A DNA stretch of 64,000 bases from Evansella vedderi (lineage in GTDB: Bacteria > Bacillota > Bacilli > Bacillales > Salisediminibacteriaceae), in NCBI RefSeq assembly GCF_030813435.1, contig NZ_JAUSUG010000012.1, positions 62,001-126,000 on the forward strand, read 5' to 3'. Of this stretch, positions 29,583-39,026 are shown piece by piece. Every line of letters starts with the position of its first letter. Within the stretch, counting starts at the first letter, position 1. The position numbers and the translations under genes were made by a program. The notes below the pieces were generated by a model, which was not told the DNA's origin, ran no database searches, and was given only the letters and a program-made list of their open reading frames with translations.

Positions 29583-31235
29583 ATGAAATTATTAAGAAAA
29601 ACAAGTCTCATTGTGATTTTTATCGCGTTTTTGACAATAGGAGCATACCAGTTTTCAGCACAAACAGAAAAGTTCAATATGTCTTATATCTTTTTCGGAA
29701 ACCCCAGTACGTATATTCAGCAAGTAGATGATACTAAAGGAAGTTTGTATGTTGCTTCCCCAAATTATTTTGACATTAATAAAAATGGAGATTTAGAAAT
29801 TATAGAATGGAGAATCAATACTTCCTTTATTAATGAGATGCACCGTCGAGGAAAAAAAGTCGTCCCATTCCTTGCGAATCATTGGGATATAACTGCAGGG
29901 GTCAATGGTTTGGAAAAAAGGGATAAGTTAGCAAGGGATATAGCTGCCGCTATTGAAAGATATAATTTAGATGGGGTAAATGTGGATATTGAAGGTGTTC
30001 CTAGGTCAGGAAATCATTCTGGAGTTACACGAAATTATCGTGATGAACATACGGATCTTATTCGACTTTTAAGGCAATATATCCCTAAGCATAAGGAAGT
30101 ATCTGTGGCTGTGGCTGGGAATCCGAATGGTTGGACTACCGGTTGGCATGGATTTTACGACTATAAAGGCATGGCCCAGCATGCCGATTATTTAATGATT
30201 ATGGCTTATGACGAATCATGGGCTAGTCCCGATAGTCCCATTGGACCTGTTTCCAGTTTATCTTTCTTTGAAAGAAGCCTTCAATTTGCCATAAATGAAG
30301 GGGTTCCTAAAAACAAAATTGTCAATGGCCTTCCATTTTACGGACGAATATGGAAGTTAGACGGCCCTACATTAGAAGGGAGAAATATAACGGGTCAAGG
30401 ATTATCCAGTAGAAGGGTAGCACCGTTAGTAAGACAATTTAATGGTCGGGTTCATTTTGACAATCGATCCCAAACACCTTATGCCACGTTCACCATTCCC
30501 TCAGGACAGGAAGCTTTCTTAGGTACGACAAAATTAACCCGAGGAGAGTACGTGATTTGGTATGAAAATGAACGGTCCATAAAGGCAAAACTACAATTGA
30601 TCCCAAAGTACGGTATTAAAGGAACGGGCTCCTGGGCCTTAACACATGAAACACCGGACACTTGGAATTATTATACGTTATGGTTAAACGGAAGGTACTT
30701 TACAGACGTACCGCATAATCATTGGGGTGCAAGCAATATTATGGCTGTAGCCAATCGTGGTTGGATGGGTGGTACAAGCTCCACTACTTTTTCTCCGGCA
30801 ATGGATTTAACGAGGGCACAAGGAGCCGTCATTTTAGTTAGGGCTCTGGGGCTTACTGACTCCACTTCTCAATCCAACGTCTTTACCGACACTAGAGATC
30901 ATTGGGCAAGGAGAGAAATTGAAATAGCCAGAGCCCATGGGATTGTAAGTGGTATTGGAAACAATCGATTCGGTCCAGAGGATCCTTTAACAAGAGAGCA
31001 GTTAGCAGCCATATTACAAAATATTTTTAAATTTGACTTCAATAGGCCCTCTAGAAGCCCATTTCCAGATATTTCGCCAAATGACTGGTCCTATGGCTCT
31101 ATTTTAGCTATTCAACAAAAGGGATATCTTTCTGGATTTGAGGATGGAACTTTTAGACCAAGAAGCAGATCTACACGTGCACAAATGGCAGCACTAATGC
31201 ATCGGATGGCTGCTGAATTTGAAAACTATAAGTAG
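29583..31235 (+). CDS. GH18-family hydrolase with three SLH domains
   Basis: 550 residues. A signal peptide (hydrophobic 8-25) leads into a GH18 barrel with the catalytic DxxDxDxE at D130-G-V-N-V-D135-I-E137 and the YLMIMAYDESW strand typical of YaaH/chitinase-like enzymes. Residues from about 377 to the end form three SLH repeats (YFTDVPHNHW, VFTDTRDHW, PFPDISPNDW) that bind pyruvylated wall polymer. The target is probably chitin- or peptidoglycan-like glycans at the cell surface. It lies 31 bases after the lipoprotein gene. Confidence 0.9.
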   Translation: MKLLRKTSLIVIFIAFLTIGAYQFSAQTEKFNMSYIFFGNPSTYIQQVDDTKGSLYVASPNYFDINKNGDLEIIEWRINTSFINEMHRRGKKVVPFLANHWDITAGVNGLEKRDKLARDIAAAIERYNLDGVNVDIEGVPRSGNHSGVTRNYRDEHTDLIRLLRQYIPKHKEVSVAVAGNPNGWTTGWHGFYDYKGMAQHADYLMIMAYDESWASPDSPIGPVSSLSFFERSLQFAINEGVPKNKIVNGLPFYGRIWKLDGPTLEGRNITGQGLSSRRVAPLVRQFNGRVHFDNRSQTPYATFTIPSGQEAFLGTTKLTRGEYVIWYENERSIKAKLQLIPKYGIKGTGSWALTHETPDTWNYYTLWLNGRYFTDVPHNHWGASNIMAVANRGWMGGTSSTTFSPAMDLTRAQGAVILVRALGLTDSTSQSNVFTDTRDHWARREIEIARAHGIVSGIGNNRFGPEDPLTREQLAAILQNIFKFDFNRPSRSPFPDISPNDWSYGSILAIQQKGYLSGFEDGTFRPRSRSTRAQMAALMHRMAAEFENYK

Positions 31236-31255
31236 AGGGGTTTGGTGGTGGTGAA

Positions 31256-33085
31256 ATGAAACGCATTAGAGCAATCTTCTTACTCCTCCTTATTATGATT
31301 GTCTTAACATCCTGTTTTAGGGAAAATCAAGATAATAATTTTGAAGCCCAGCAATTAGAAGAAGAGAGTCCCCTTGAAGAAATAGAAGAAGATATGGAAG
31401 AGAATGAACCAGATGAGTATGAGAGAAAAGGGGATACTGTTCAGGAGGAAGTAGAGGATGTAGAAGAGGAAGGAGAGAATTTAGCCGAGGAAACTCTCGA
31501 CGAAATTGTTAAAGCGGAATATAATATTCCCGACGAATATAGACGATATATCATTGTTTTCGAAGCTGACTCCAGATGGGACAAGGCTGTTATTGAGCAG
31601 TATAACGGAGTGATTATTAATGAAGCGGAAACGGTAAAAATGGTTTCTGCCTACCTTCCAGAACATTTAATAAATAGAATTCGCGAACATCCGAAAGTTC
31701 TATCTATAGAACCAGATCAACTAGTGGTTATTGAGGAGGTAAACTGGGGTTACGATAGGGTCCGGACCTACCGAGCACATAATGGAGGTTTGACGGGGAA
31801 AGGGGTAAAGATAGCTGTCATTGATAGTGGCATCTTCCCCCATTTTTCATTGTCCATTGCAGGAGGAGCTTCCTTTGTTAATTATACAACTTCCTATGTT
31901 GACGACAATGGTCATGGTACCCATGTAGCGGGAATTATTGGTGCCAATGCATTAAGTCATGGATTACTAGGGATTGCACCTGAGGCGTCCATTTATGCCT
32001 TAAAAACTTTACATCAAAATGGAAGTGGTTTTTTATCAGACACTATCGCAGCCATTGATTGGTCCATTGCTAATAAAATGGACATTATCAACTTAAGCTT
32101 AGGAATGGAACGGGATTCTTTTGCTTTAAAGAATGCGGTTGATAAAGCATATGAAAATAATATATTAGTTGTTGCTTCTGCAGGTAATTTTGGTACGCGT
32201 GAAGGGTCCGGTGATACGACGGCCTACCCTGCTAAGTACCCTTCCACTATTGCTGTTGCTGCAACAGATCAAAACAATAATCGTGCACCTTTCTCTTCCA
32301 CCGGACCCACTGTGGAGATTAGTGCTCCAGGGAGTAATATTTACAGCACAACCCTTAATCATCAATTCACTACTGCCAACGGTACAAGCGCTGCTGCCCC
32401 GTACGTAAGTGGTGTATTAGCATTAATTAAAGAGGGATTCCCACATTTAAATGCACGGGCTATCCGAAATAAATTGCAAAGAGAAGTTATGGACTTAGGA
32501 ACTATTGGAAGAGATTCCTGGTTTGGCTATGGTTTAGTACAAGCACCAAAGTATTTTAGAGACATTAGAGGACATTGGGCATTACATGATATTTTAAGGG
32601 TAAATAACTTTGGGTGGATGAGAGGTACTGGAAATGATAACTTCTCACCTGAACAGAACCTTACTCGTGCACAAGGAGCTGTAGTACTAGTGAGAGCCCT
32701 TGGTTTAAGAAGGTTATCCAATAACCCCTCCCCATTTGTGGACATTAACCATTGGGCAAAAAATGAAATGGAAATTATTCACCAGCACAATCTGATGCGT
32801 GGTACAACAACGACTACATTTTCTCCGGAAACACCTATGACACGGGAACAGATGGCTGTCATTCTTGCTCGAGCATTAGAACTAAATCGAACATCGGAAA
32901 TGAATAATCCTTTCCGTGATGTGAGGGAAGGACATTGGGCAACAAACGACATTATCGCTACAACACATCACCGAATTTTCGGTGGACTCACTCCTAATAC
33001 ATTTGGGGGATCGAATATTATTAATAGAGCTCAAATGGCTGCTTTAATGAGTAGGATTTCTAATCAACTAGAGCTAACATCGTAA
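31256..33085 (+). CDS. Lipidated subtilisin-like protease with SLH domains
   Basis: 609 residues. Lipobox VLTSC (Cys20), an acidic linker (30-85), an I9-type propeptide (about 96-158), then an S8 catalytic domain with D190 (VIDSG), H220 (NGHGTHVAG), oxyanion N311 (ASAGN) and S378 (NGTSAAAP), and three SLH repeats from about 436. A lipid anchor and SLH repeats in one protein would tether it both to the membrane and to the wall. It is the last gene of the surface cassette, 20 bases after the GH18 gene. Confidence 0.9.
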   Translation: MKRIRAIFLLLLIMIVLTSCFRENQDNNFEAQQLEEESPLEEIEEDMEENEPDEYERKGDTVQEEVEDVEEEGENLAEETLDEIVKAEYNIPDEYRRYIIVFEADSRWDKAVIEQYNGVIINEAETVKMVSAYLPEHLINRIREHPKVLSIEPDQLVVIEEVNWGYDRVRTYRAHNGGLTGKGVKIAVIDSGIFPHFSLSIAGGASFVNYTTSYVDDNGHGTHVAGIIGANALSHGLLGIAPEASIYALKTLHQNGSGFLSDTIAAIDWSIANKMDIINLSLGMERDSFALKNAVDKAYENNILVVASAGNFGTREGSGDTTAYPAKYPSTIAVAATDQNNNRAPFSSTGPTVEISAPGSNIYSTTLNHQFTTANGTSAAAPYVSGVLALIKEGFPHLNARAIRNKLQREVMDLGTIGRDSWFGYGLVQAPKYFRDIRGHWALHDILRVNNFGWMRGTGNDNFSPEQNLTRAQGAVVLVRALGLRRLSNNPSPFVDINHWAKNEMEIIHQHNLMRGTTTTTFSPETPMTREQMAVILARALELNRTSEMNNPFRDVREGHWATNDIIATTHHRIFGGLTPNTFGGSNIINRAQMAALMSRISNQLELTS

Positions 33086-33092
33086 TTAAAAA

Positions 33093-33141
33093 AGGTTACT
33101 CGCAGAAAGACTTAACTTCCTATGAGTAACCTCTTTTTTTA
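33093..33141. terminator. Terminator after the surface cassette
   Basis: AGGTTACTC pairs with GAGTAACCT, followed by CTTTTTTT on the plus strand; A-rich on the other side, so it may also serve the converging DUF2564-like gene. Confidence 0.8.
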
Positions 33142-33381
33142 TTCTTTCGCTTCGCTGATTTGATGTTCTAATTTTTCGATTAAATCGGATGAGTACTGAA
33201 CAAAGTCAGGATCCAATTGATGCTGCGTTGCCATATTTAACTGTGCTTTAGCATCTTCAAGCGCCTTGGTGGCAGTTTCTAATTGTTCAGGATCCATATT
33301 CATTGTCGCATTTCCAACTGTTTTCTGTGCTGCTTTAATAGCCATTTCAATTTGGTGGATATCATCAAATGGTTCAGACAT
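33139..33381 (-). CDS. Small helical protein, DUF2564-like
   Basis: 80 residues, predicted all-helical: IHQIEMAIKAAQKTVGNATM, DPEQLETATKALEDAKAQL. This matches my memory of the DUF2564 family of Bacillaceae, whose function is unknown. GGAGG precedes the ATG. A single gene between two terminators. Confidence 0.55.
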   Translation of the reverse strand: MSEPFDDIHQIEMAIKAAQKTVGNATMNMDPEQLETATKALEDAKAQLNMATQHQLDPDFVQYSSDLIEKLEHQISEAKE

Positions 33382-33440
33382 AAAATAACCTCCTAAAAAC
33401 TGTTGTTAATGTTCATCGTTTCTTTAAGCTATAACAAACT

Positions 33441-34340
33441 TTAACTTGTGCCACCTAACATCTCTTGTACTCTGTCCTGATTCTCTTCAATCCATTCACG
33501 GGCAAGCTCTTCTTCACTCATACCTTCATCATATTTAACAATCATTTCTTCTACATCATTAATAGGGATACTCCAGTTAGAGAAGAAATTATATACTTCA
33601 GGTGCCCTTTCATCCAATCCGCTTGTTGTTAAGATGTGTACTTGTGATGTTGGGTGAAACTCTTCTTCATCTTCTTCTAGAACACGTAAGTCCCAATCCG
33701 CAAACATAGGGTGTGGTCTCCAACCTAAAAATAAAACTGGTTCCTCATTAGAAATATGTCTTCTTGCTTCCGTAAGCATCCCAGGTTCACTGGAGGCAAC
33801 ATATGTGAGATCTAAATCATACGCCTCAATCATTGCTCGACCAGAATCGGTCATACCAGCACCTTCTTCAATCCCAAAAATTTGATTGTCAAACAGGTGC
33901 TCGTTTCCTCTTATATCACTGACTGTTTGAATACTTTCGTCTACATAGTCAGGAATTACCCATCCCATTTCTCCTTCCGTATAACTCACTGCCACATCAT
34001 CAATATTTTCACCATAACGCTCCATAAAATTCGCATGCATATCAGGGAGCCATGCATCCATAAACACATCTATATCCCCACGGTGAAGTCCTGTAAATAC
34101 CATCCCTGGATCTGCAGGTTGTAATTCAACCGTATATCCTAAATCTTCTAGAATTTCTTTCGCAATATAGGTTGGAGGAATGGTTGATGTCCAGTTCGTT
34201 AATCCCATCGTAATAGTAATATCCCGATTTACATCCCCATCTGTTGTATCGGTCGTTCCACCGCCATCGGTTGGCGGGCCGCATGCAACGATACCAATTA
34301 ACAAAATGATTGAAAAAAAGAAGCTAATGCGTTTTTTCAT
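33441..34340 (-). CDS. opuAC: Glycine betaine-binding lipoprotein OpuAC
   Basis: 299 residues. Lipobox GIVAC (Cys20), a Gly/Thr-rich linker, then an OpuAC-type binding domain with the family strings ITMGLTNWTSTIPPTYIAKEIL, DVFMDAWLPDMH and FLGWRPHPMF, which supply the aromatic cage for betaine-type compounds. Third gene of opuAA-AB-AC, an osmoprotectant importer. AAAGGAG precedes the ATG. Confidence 0.93.
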   Translation of the reverse strand: MKKRISFFFSIILLIGIVACGPPTDGGGTTDTTDGDVNRDITITMGLTNWTSTIPPTYIAKEILEDLGYTVELQPADPGMVFTGLHRGDIDVFMDAWLPDMHANFMERYGENIDDVAVSYTEGEMGWVIPDYVDESIQTVSDIRGNEHLFDNQIFGIEEGAGMTDSGRAMIEAYDLDLTYVASSEPGMLTEARRHISNEEPVLFLGWRPHPMFADWDLRVLEEDEEEFHPTSQVHILTTSGLDERAPEVYNFFSNWSIPINDVEEMIVKYDEGMSEEELAREWIEENQDRVQEMLGGTS

Positions 34341-34371
34341 TTAAATGTATTCTCCTTTCAAATTTTTAGTT

Positions 34372-35205
34372 TTAAGAATTCTTCGGGTTTAATCCTTGAG
34401 TAATGCGATCTAATATAATCGCAATAACTACAATACCTAAACCACCAATTAATCCTAGACCAACGTTTACCCTTGAAATTCCTGCTAACACAATATTGCC
34501 TAACCCTGGTGCTCCTATCATAGAAGCAATAACTGCCATAGATAAGGCAAGCATAATTGTTTGGTTAATCCCAGCCATCATTGTAGGGATAGCTAAAGGA
34601 AATTGAACTTTAGCAAGCATTTGCCAAGAAGTAGCGCCAAAAGCCCGCGCCGCTTCTACTACATCCTCTGGAACTTGTTTAATACCTAACGTAGTTAGAC
34701 GGACACATGGAGGTGTAGCAAACACAAAGGTGGATATAACGGCTGGAACTCCACCAAGTCCAAATAACAATATGGCGGGTATCAAATAGACGAAACTAGG
34801 TAGTGTTTGCATAAAGTCAAGAATCGGTCGTACAACTTGATTTACCCCATTGGATTTCGCACTCCAAATCCCTATAGGTATCCCTATAAGTATCGATAAC
34901 AATGTTGCAACAATAACAATGGATAATGTTTGCATTCCATCAACCCATAAGTCTACAGAGCCTAAATATAATAAACCCACGAGTGTAAATATAGCTACGC
35001 CCCGACCAGCAAATTTCCAAGCTAAAGCGATTAAGATAATGGTGAATAGTTCAGGTGGAAGTAATAACAGTAAATAAACCACCCAATCTAATATCAATGC
35101 TATAGGAACACTTAATGCATCAAAAAATCCTCCTAAAGTTGGAATTAACCAAAAATCAACAAAGTTATTTGTCCATTCTTCAAGTGGTAAGTAAAAATAA
35201 TTCAC
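34372..35205 (-). CDS. opuAB: Glycine betaine ABC transporter permease OpuAB
   Basis: 277 residues, about six membrane segments and the EAA loop VVEAARAFGATSWQMLAKVQFP that contacts the ATPase. Starts with GTG in a 4-base overlap with the opuAA stop codon (translational coupling). Confidence 0.93.
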   Translation of the reverse strand: MNYFYLPLEEWTNNFVDFWLIPTLGGFFDALSVPIALILDWVVYLLLLLPPELFTIILIALAWKFAGRGVAIFTLVGLLYLGSVDLWVDGMQTLSIVIVATLLSILIGIPIGIWSAKSNGVNQVVRPILDFMQTLPSFVYLIPAILLFGLGGVPAVISTFVFATPPCVRLTTLGIKQVPEDVVEAARAFGATSWQMLAKVQFPLAIPTMMAGINQTIMLALSMAVIASMIGAPGLGNIVLAGISRVNVGLGLIGGLGIVVIAIILDRITQGLNPKNS

Positions 35206-36458
35206 GCTTGGTCACCCCCTGCTTCAATTGGTGAATGATCGGCTGACAATGTTTCCTCATCACTTTCGGGATCCGTATATTCTCCTTTTCCTAATACAAG
35301 ACCTGACAATATGGAAACACGGACAATAATTCCAACTAGCTTTTCATTTCTTACAACAGCAATCGGGTATTTAGTTTCAGCAGCAATACCTATTAAATCA
35401 GTAAGGGGCGTATCAGGACTTGTATGATGGAAATCATTTATGAGAACGTCTTCCACCCATTTATTTTTATTTATTGCTTCCACAGCATCATCAATAGTTA
35501 AAAGCCCCTTCAACTTCCCACCCTTTTCCACTACAAAAATACTGGAAATCCCTTTATCTTGCATACGCCGAACAGCTACCCGAGGACCATCTTTAAATGT
35601 AGTTACAACATCAGGTTTGATCATCACATTTTCAGCAACCAATACCTTAGAACGGTCAACATCTTCTACGAAATTGGAGACATACTCATTAGCTGGGTTA
35701 CGCATAATTTCTTCTGATGTTCCAATTTGAACTATTACCCCATCTTTCATGATGGCAATTCGGTCTCCCAGTTTAAGGGCTTCATCTAAATCATGAGTAA
35801 TAAATATAATCGTTTTCTTCCACTCTTCCTGAAGGGTCAGGAGTTCATCTTGCATGTCTTTTCGAATTAAAGGATCTAAAGCACTAAAGGCTTCATCCAT
35901 AAGTAAAATATCTGTGTCTGAAGCTAAGGCACGTGCTAGTCCAACCCGTTGCTGCATTCCACCACTTAGCTGATCGGGATAACTGGCTTCATAACCGCCT
36001 AGCCCTACTGCCTCGATTGCTTTCTTAGCACTCTCCGCTCTTTTATTAGGATCTATCCCCTGTATTTCTAGACCAAACTCAACATTTTGCTGAATGGTAC
36101 GATGGGGTAGGAGGGCAAATTTCTGAAATACCATCCCTAACTTTTTCCTGCGTACAGTTAGCAGGTCTTCTTTATTCATCTTAGAAATATCTTTACCATC
36201 AATGTTAATAACACCATCCGTAGGCTCAATTAGGCGATTAATTAGTCGAATTAACGTTGACTTACCACTTCCGGAAAGGCCCATAATAACAAAAAATTCT
36301 CCTTCGTTTACATCAAAGGTTGCTCGATTGACACCAACGGTCATCCCCGTTTCACGAAGAATTTCGTCTTTCGACTTCCCTGCTTTTAACAAATCTGCAC
36401 CTTTTTTTGGATGAGAACCGAATACTTTCGTCAGATTTTTAACCTCAATTTTTTTCAT
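35202..36458 (-). CDS. opuAA: Glycine betaine ABC transporter ATPase OpuAA
   Basis: 418 residues. Walker A GLSGSGKST at 60-68, signature QLSGGMQQR, Walker B ILLMDEAFSALD, then two CBS domains (about 275-400) that sense ionic strength in the OpuA class. First gene of the operon, with AGAGGGG before the ATG. The gap 36459-36692 holds a short dyad CATATGC...GCATATG near 36526 but no clear promoter. Confidence 0.95.
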   Translation of the reverse strand: MKKIEVKNLTKVFGSHPKKGADLLKAGKSKDEILRETGMTVGVNRATFDVNEGEFFVIMGLSGSGKSTLIRLINRLIEPTDGVINIDGKDISKMNKEDLLTVRRKKLGMVFQKFALLPHRTIQQNVEFGLEIQGIDPNKRAESAKKAIEAVGLGGYEASYPDQLSGGMQQRVGLARALASDTDILLMDEAFSALDPLIRKDMQDELLTLQEEWKKTIIFITHDLDEALKLGDRIAIMKDGVIVQIGTSEEIMRNPANEYVSNFVEDVDRSKVLVAENVMIKPDVVTTFKDGPRVAVRRMQDKGISSIFVVEKGGKLKGLLTIDDAVEAINKNKWVEDVLINDFHHTSPDTPLTDLIGIAAETKYPIAVVRNEKLVGIIVRVSILSGLVLGKGEYTDPESDEETLSADHSPIEAGGDQA

Positions 36459-36692
36459 TGCTGAACCCCTCTTTTACAGGCTTCTAGACGTTTTTCCATC
36501 TGAATGTTTGAAGTCCCTCATTTTCATATGCTTACTATTTGCATATGGAGTAATTCCATACATTTTGGTCATAAAAATATTGAGCTTTACCAATTAATTC
36601 AGAACATTTGACCTCGAGGGAGTAGGCGCTGAAGCTAGACAAATATTCGTACACAGTTATCCTATTCAGAATAAGATATAATTTCCGATTCA

Positions 36693-36724
36693 TAAAAAAA
36701 CTCACCACAGAATGTGATGAGTTT
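36693..36724 (-). terminator. Terminator of ypsC
   Basis: AAACTCATCACA pairs with TGTGGTGAGTTT (minus strand) through a 3-nt loop and is followed by a T-run. Confidence 0.9.
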
Positions 36725-36730
36725 AATAAA

Positions 36731-37876
36731 TTATTTCTTATTATTTTTAGGAGGGCGTTTACCCCAATACTGGTAAAAGTCCGTTCGAATATTTCCATTA
36801 TATAATTTTCTTTTCTTCGTTGCTTTTGCACCATAAACTTTTTCAAAGTTCTCATAAGAAGTAATAATATACACAGACCATGTTTCTAACGGAAGAAAAG
36901 TTCGCCCCATTTCACGGTATAGGTTTTCCACATAAGGGCGCTCCTTCATTCTTTCACCATAAGGTGGATTTCCAACAACGACTCCATACTCTTCTTTCGT
37001 TGTAAAATCCTTAACCTGCATCTGTTTATACTTTATTTGATCAGGGAATCCTGCTTCTGTCGCATTATGGGAAGCCAATTCAATCATTTTATGGTCTATA
37101 TCTGACCCTATTATATTTAATGGTTGATCGTATTTTGCTAAATCTTCAGCTTCCTGAAGGGCAAGGTTATACCAATCTTCTCTATACCATGCCCATTTTT
37201 CAAAGGCAAACTCTCGATTTACACCCGGTGCAATGTTTTGCCCAATTAAGGCTGCCTCAATCGGTAAGGTTCCAGAACCGCAAAATGGGTCCACAAATGG
37301 TTTATCTGGATTCCAATTTGTCAATTTAATTAAAGCAGCTGCTAACGTTTCTTTTAATGGTGCTTCATTATGTAAATAGCGGTAGCCCCTTTTATGTAAC
37401 CCCGTACCACTTGTATCAATGGTTAAGGACACCACGTCTTTAAGAATAGCGACCTCAATTCGCTGCAAAGGCCCATTTTCGTCAAACCATTCAATATGGT
37501 AGCTTTCCTTTAAACTCTCCACCACAGCCTTTTTCACAATAGCTTGACAATCAGGTACACTGTATAATGTTGATTTAACTGATTTCCCAATGACGGGGAA
37601 TTCCGCATCTTTAGATATGTATTCAGACCAAGGTAATGCTTTTGTTTGTTCAAATAATTCTTCAAAACTTCGAGCTTCAAATTCCCCCACAAGGAGCTTT
37701 ACGCGATCCGCTGTCCGAAGCCATAAATTAGCACGGGCAATCCCTGAAGGGTCCGCTTCAAAAATAACCTTTCCGTTCTCTACTTTCACATCTGTATACC
37801 CTAGTCCTCGTACTTCATCCGCTACAATCGATTCTAAGCCCATCGCAGCCGTTGCAATTAACGTAACTGATTCCAT
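36731..37876 (-). CDS. ypsC: RlmL/YpsC-type RNA methyltransferase
   Basis: 381 residues. An N-terminal THUMP domain (about 40-155) and a class I SAM-dependent methyltransferase domain with FVDPFCGSGTLPIEAAL, the acidic loop NIIGSDIDHKMIELA and the N2-guanine-type catalytic NPPYGERM. Predicted to methylate 23S rRNA guanine, as RlmL/RlmN2G relatives do. The ATG has AAAGGG 8 nt upstream; the GTG three codons earlier is rejected. It precedes rnpB in the same order as in B. subtilis. Confidence 0.9.
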   Translation of the reverse strand: MESVTLIATAAMGLESIVADEVRGLGYTDVKVENGKVIFEADPSGIARANLWLRTADRVKLLVGEFEARSFEELFEQTKALPWSEYISKDAEFPVIGKSVKSTLYSVPDCQAIVKKAVVESLKESYHIEWFDENGPLQRIEVAILKDVVSLTIDTSGTGLHKRGYRYLHNEAPLKETLAAALIKLTNWNPDKPFVDPFCGSGTLPIEAALIGQNIAPGVNREFAFEKWAWYREDWYNLALQEAEDLAKYDQPLNIIGSDIDHKMIELASHNATEAGFPDQIKYKQMQVKDFTTKEEYGVVVGNPPYGERMKERPYVENLYREMGRTFLPLETWSVYIITSYENFEKVYGAKATKKRKLYNGNIRTDFYQYWGKRPPKNNKK

Positions 37877-38039
37877 GTAACTCACCCTTTCCGTTTACTA
37901 GTATGTCCTATATATCTTAAGAGTTCAATGATTTTTATTTATGTATTACCATTCATTATTGTTGTCATTTCATGAACATATACGTGAGGCTTTTTGTTTT
38001 TCTAATACAAATTAACCGAAGATGCTACCCTGAAAATAG

Positions 38040-38164
38040 GTGGCACAAAAGATCGCACTTTATCTTTTGTGCCACAGAAGCAATGAGCGAAGCCGCCGCA
38101 ATTTTTACAAAGGTATCTATGAGCGCTCTTCTCATAGATACCGTGTGGCGAGCGGAGCCATTGC
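38040..38164 (+). repeat. Hairpin-cassette module, copy 4
   Basis: A solo copy between ypsC and rnpB. A 14-bp stem hairpin GTGGCACAAAAGAT (38040-38075), a 20-bp repeat (38080-38099, GCAATGAGCGAAGCCGCCGC), 12 nt, a 31-bp hairpin (38112-38142; stem GGTATCTATGAG, loop CGCTCTT), 2 nt, and the second 20-bp repeat (38145-38164). Same geometry as copies 1-3 with a different stem sequence. Confidence 0.85.
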
Positions 38165-38176
38165 CGGCACTTTTCA

Positions 38177-38436
38177 TAATCCATGGGGCAAATTTTTACT
38201 TGTGTCGAGGTCTACCCTGAAATTATAAATCTGGTTGTCATTCCCTACGGTCCACTCCCTTTCCGCGGACGACCTGTCAAGCCCCCACGGGCTTTGCCCT
38301 GTGTGGTCTTGGCTTGCTCGTTCTTCCGCAGGAGTGTCGTGGACCTTCGCTCATTCCAATACAGACTAAAATTTTCATTCTCCATGGTGCAAAATTTCAC
38401 TTGTATGGAGGAGGTTCTACACTGATAATTCAAATC
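38177..38436. repeat. About 55-bp imperfect direct repeats around a family-A-like core
   Basis: 38177-38231 and 38375-38436 are similar (CCATGG-GCAAA, TTTNACTTGT, GAGGT, CTACNCTGA, AAATC). They flank a 97-bp unit (38249-38345) with inverted ends GGTCCAC/GTGGACC and the family-A core CTTTCCGCGG. A third CTACCCTGAAAAT lies at 38025, before the hairpin module. Together these fill the ypsC-rnpB gap (37877-38504); no gene is seen there. Confidence 0.6.
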
Positions 38437-38504
38437 CTGTACTTTCCAAAGGATTGCGTTTCTTGTTCCCCTACTCCTTTGCATTTAATACGGATACGAA
38501 ACAC

Positions 38505-38541
38505 TAAATAAAAACTCCACAATCTATATGATTGTGGAGTT
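38505..38541 (-). terminator. Terminator of rnpB
   Basis: AACTCCACAAT pairs with ATTGTGGAGTT; on the minus strand it is followed by TTTTATTTA. Confidence 0.9.
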
Positions 38542-38561
38542 ATTCATAATTTTATAGTTTT

Positions 38562-38992
38562 CTTGACGCCATTCATGTTTTGTAAGCCATGTTCTGTACT
38601 TCCGTACTGCAAGCGGGTGTCACCCCTCGTACAAGAAGCAGTAATCATCTGTCTACAGACAAAGCTGTCTGTTCCCCATTCCGTTTAGTTCCTTCTTGGG
38701 GATGCCCCTACCTAATTTTGGGTTTCTCGCTCGTGGGGTTTACCTCGTTCCACCCTGCCCATTTCTAGACAGACTCCGTCACTGTGGCACTTTCAAGGTA
38801 TTCACACCATATGCAACTAAAAGCGGCACTTAGGTGTTTTCCCTGCCGTTAGCCCAGTAAAAACCAGGCTACCCTAGCTTATGACTTCGCTAGGCACGAA
38901 CACTACAGTCATCTCAGACTGTGCGAGCATGGACTTTCCTCTACAACAAAGTTGCAGCGATTACTCAAACATAAATGGTTGTCTTTAAGCGA
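38562..38992 (-). ncRNA. rnpB: RNase P RNA, type B
   Basis: On the minus strand the conserved blocks of Bacillus P RNA appear in order: GAGGAAAGTCCATGCTCGCA, GTGTTCGTGCCTAGCGAAGT, GTGCCACAGTGACGGAGTCT, the GTGGAACGAGGTAAACCCC-type region, GAGCGAGAAACCCAAAATTA and the 3' CATGGCTTACAAAACAT. The ends form helix P1 (ACCATTTATGTTT with AAACATGAATGG). A TATACT -10 box lies at 39013-39018. RNase P matures tRNA 5' ends. Ends are approximate. Confidence 0.95.
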
Positions 38993-39026
38993 CAAATGTA
39001 ATTGTAACACGTAGTATAACATAAGA

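Noticed and set aside
36535-36855. 106-codon minus-strand ORF downstream of ypsC
   Set aside because: It overlaps the ypsC 3' end in another frame, spans the ypsC terminator and has no family pattern.
37972-38511. Several 60-80-codon ORFs between ypsC and rnpB
   Set aside because: They fall in the hairpin module and direct repeats; their predicted products mirror the repeat sequence only.
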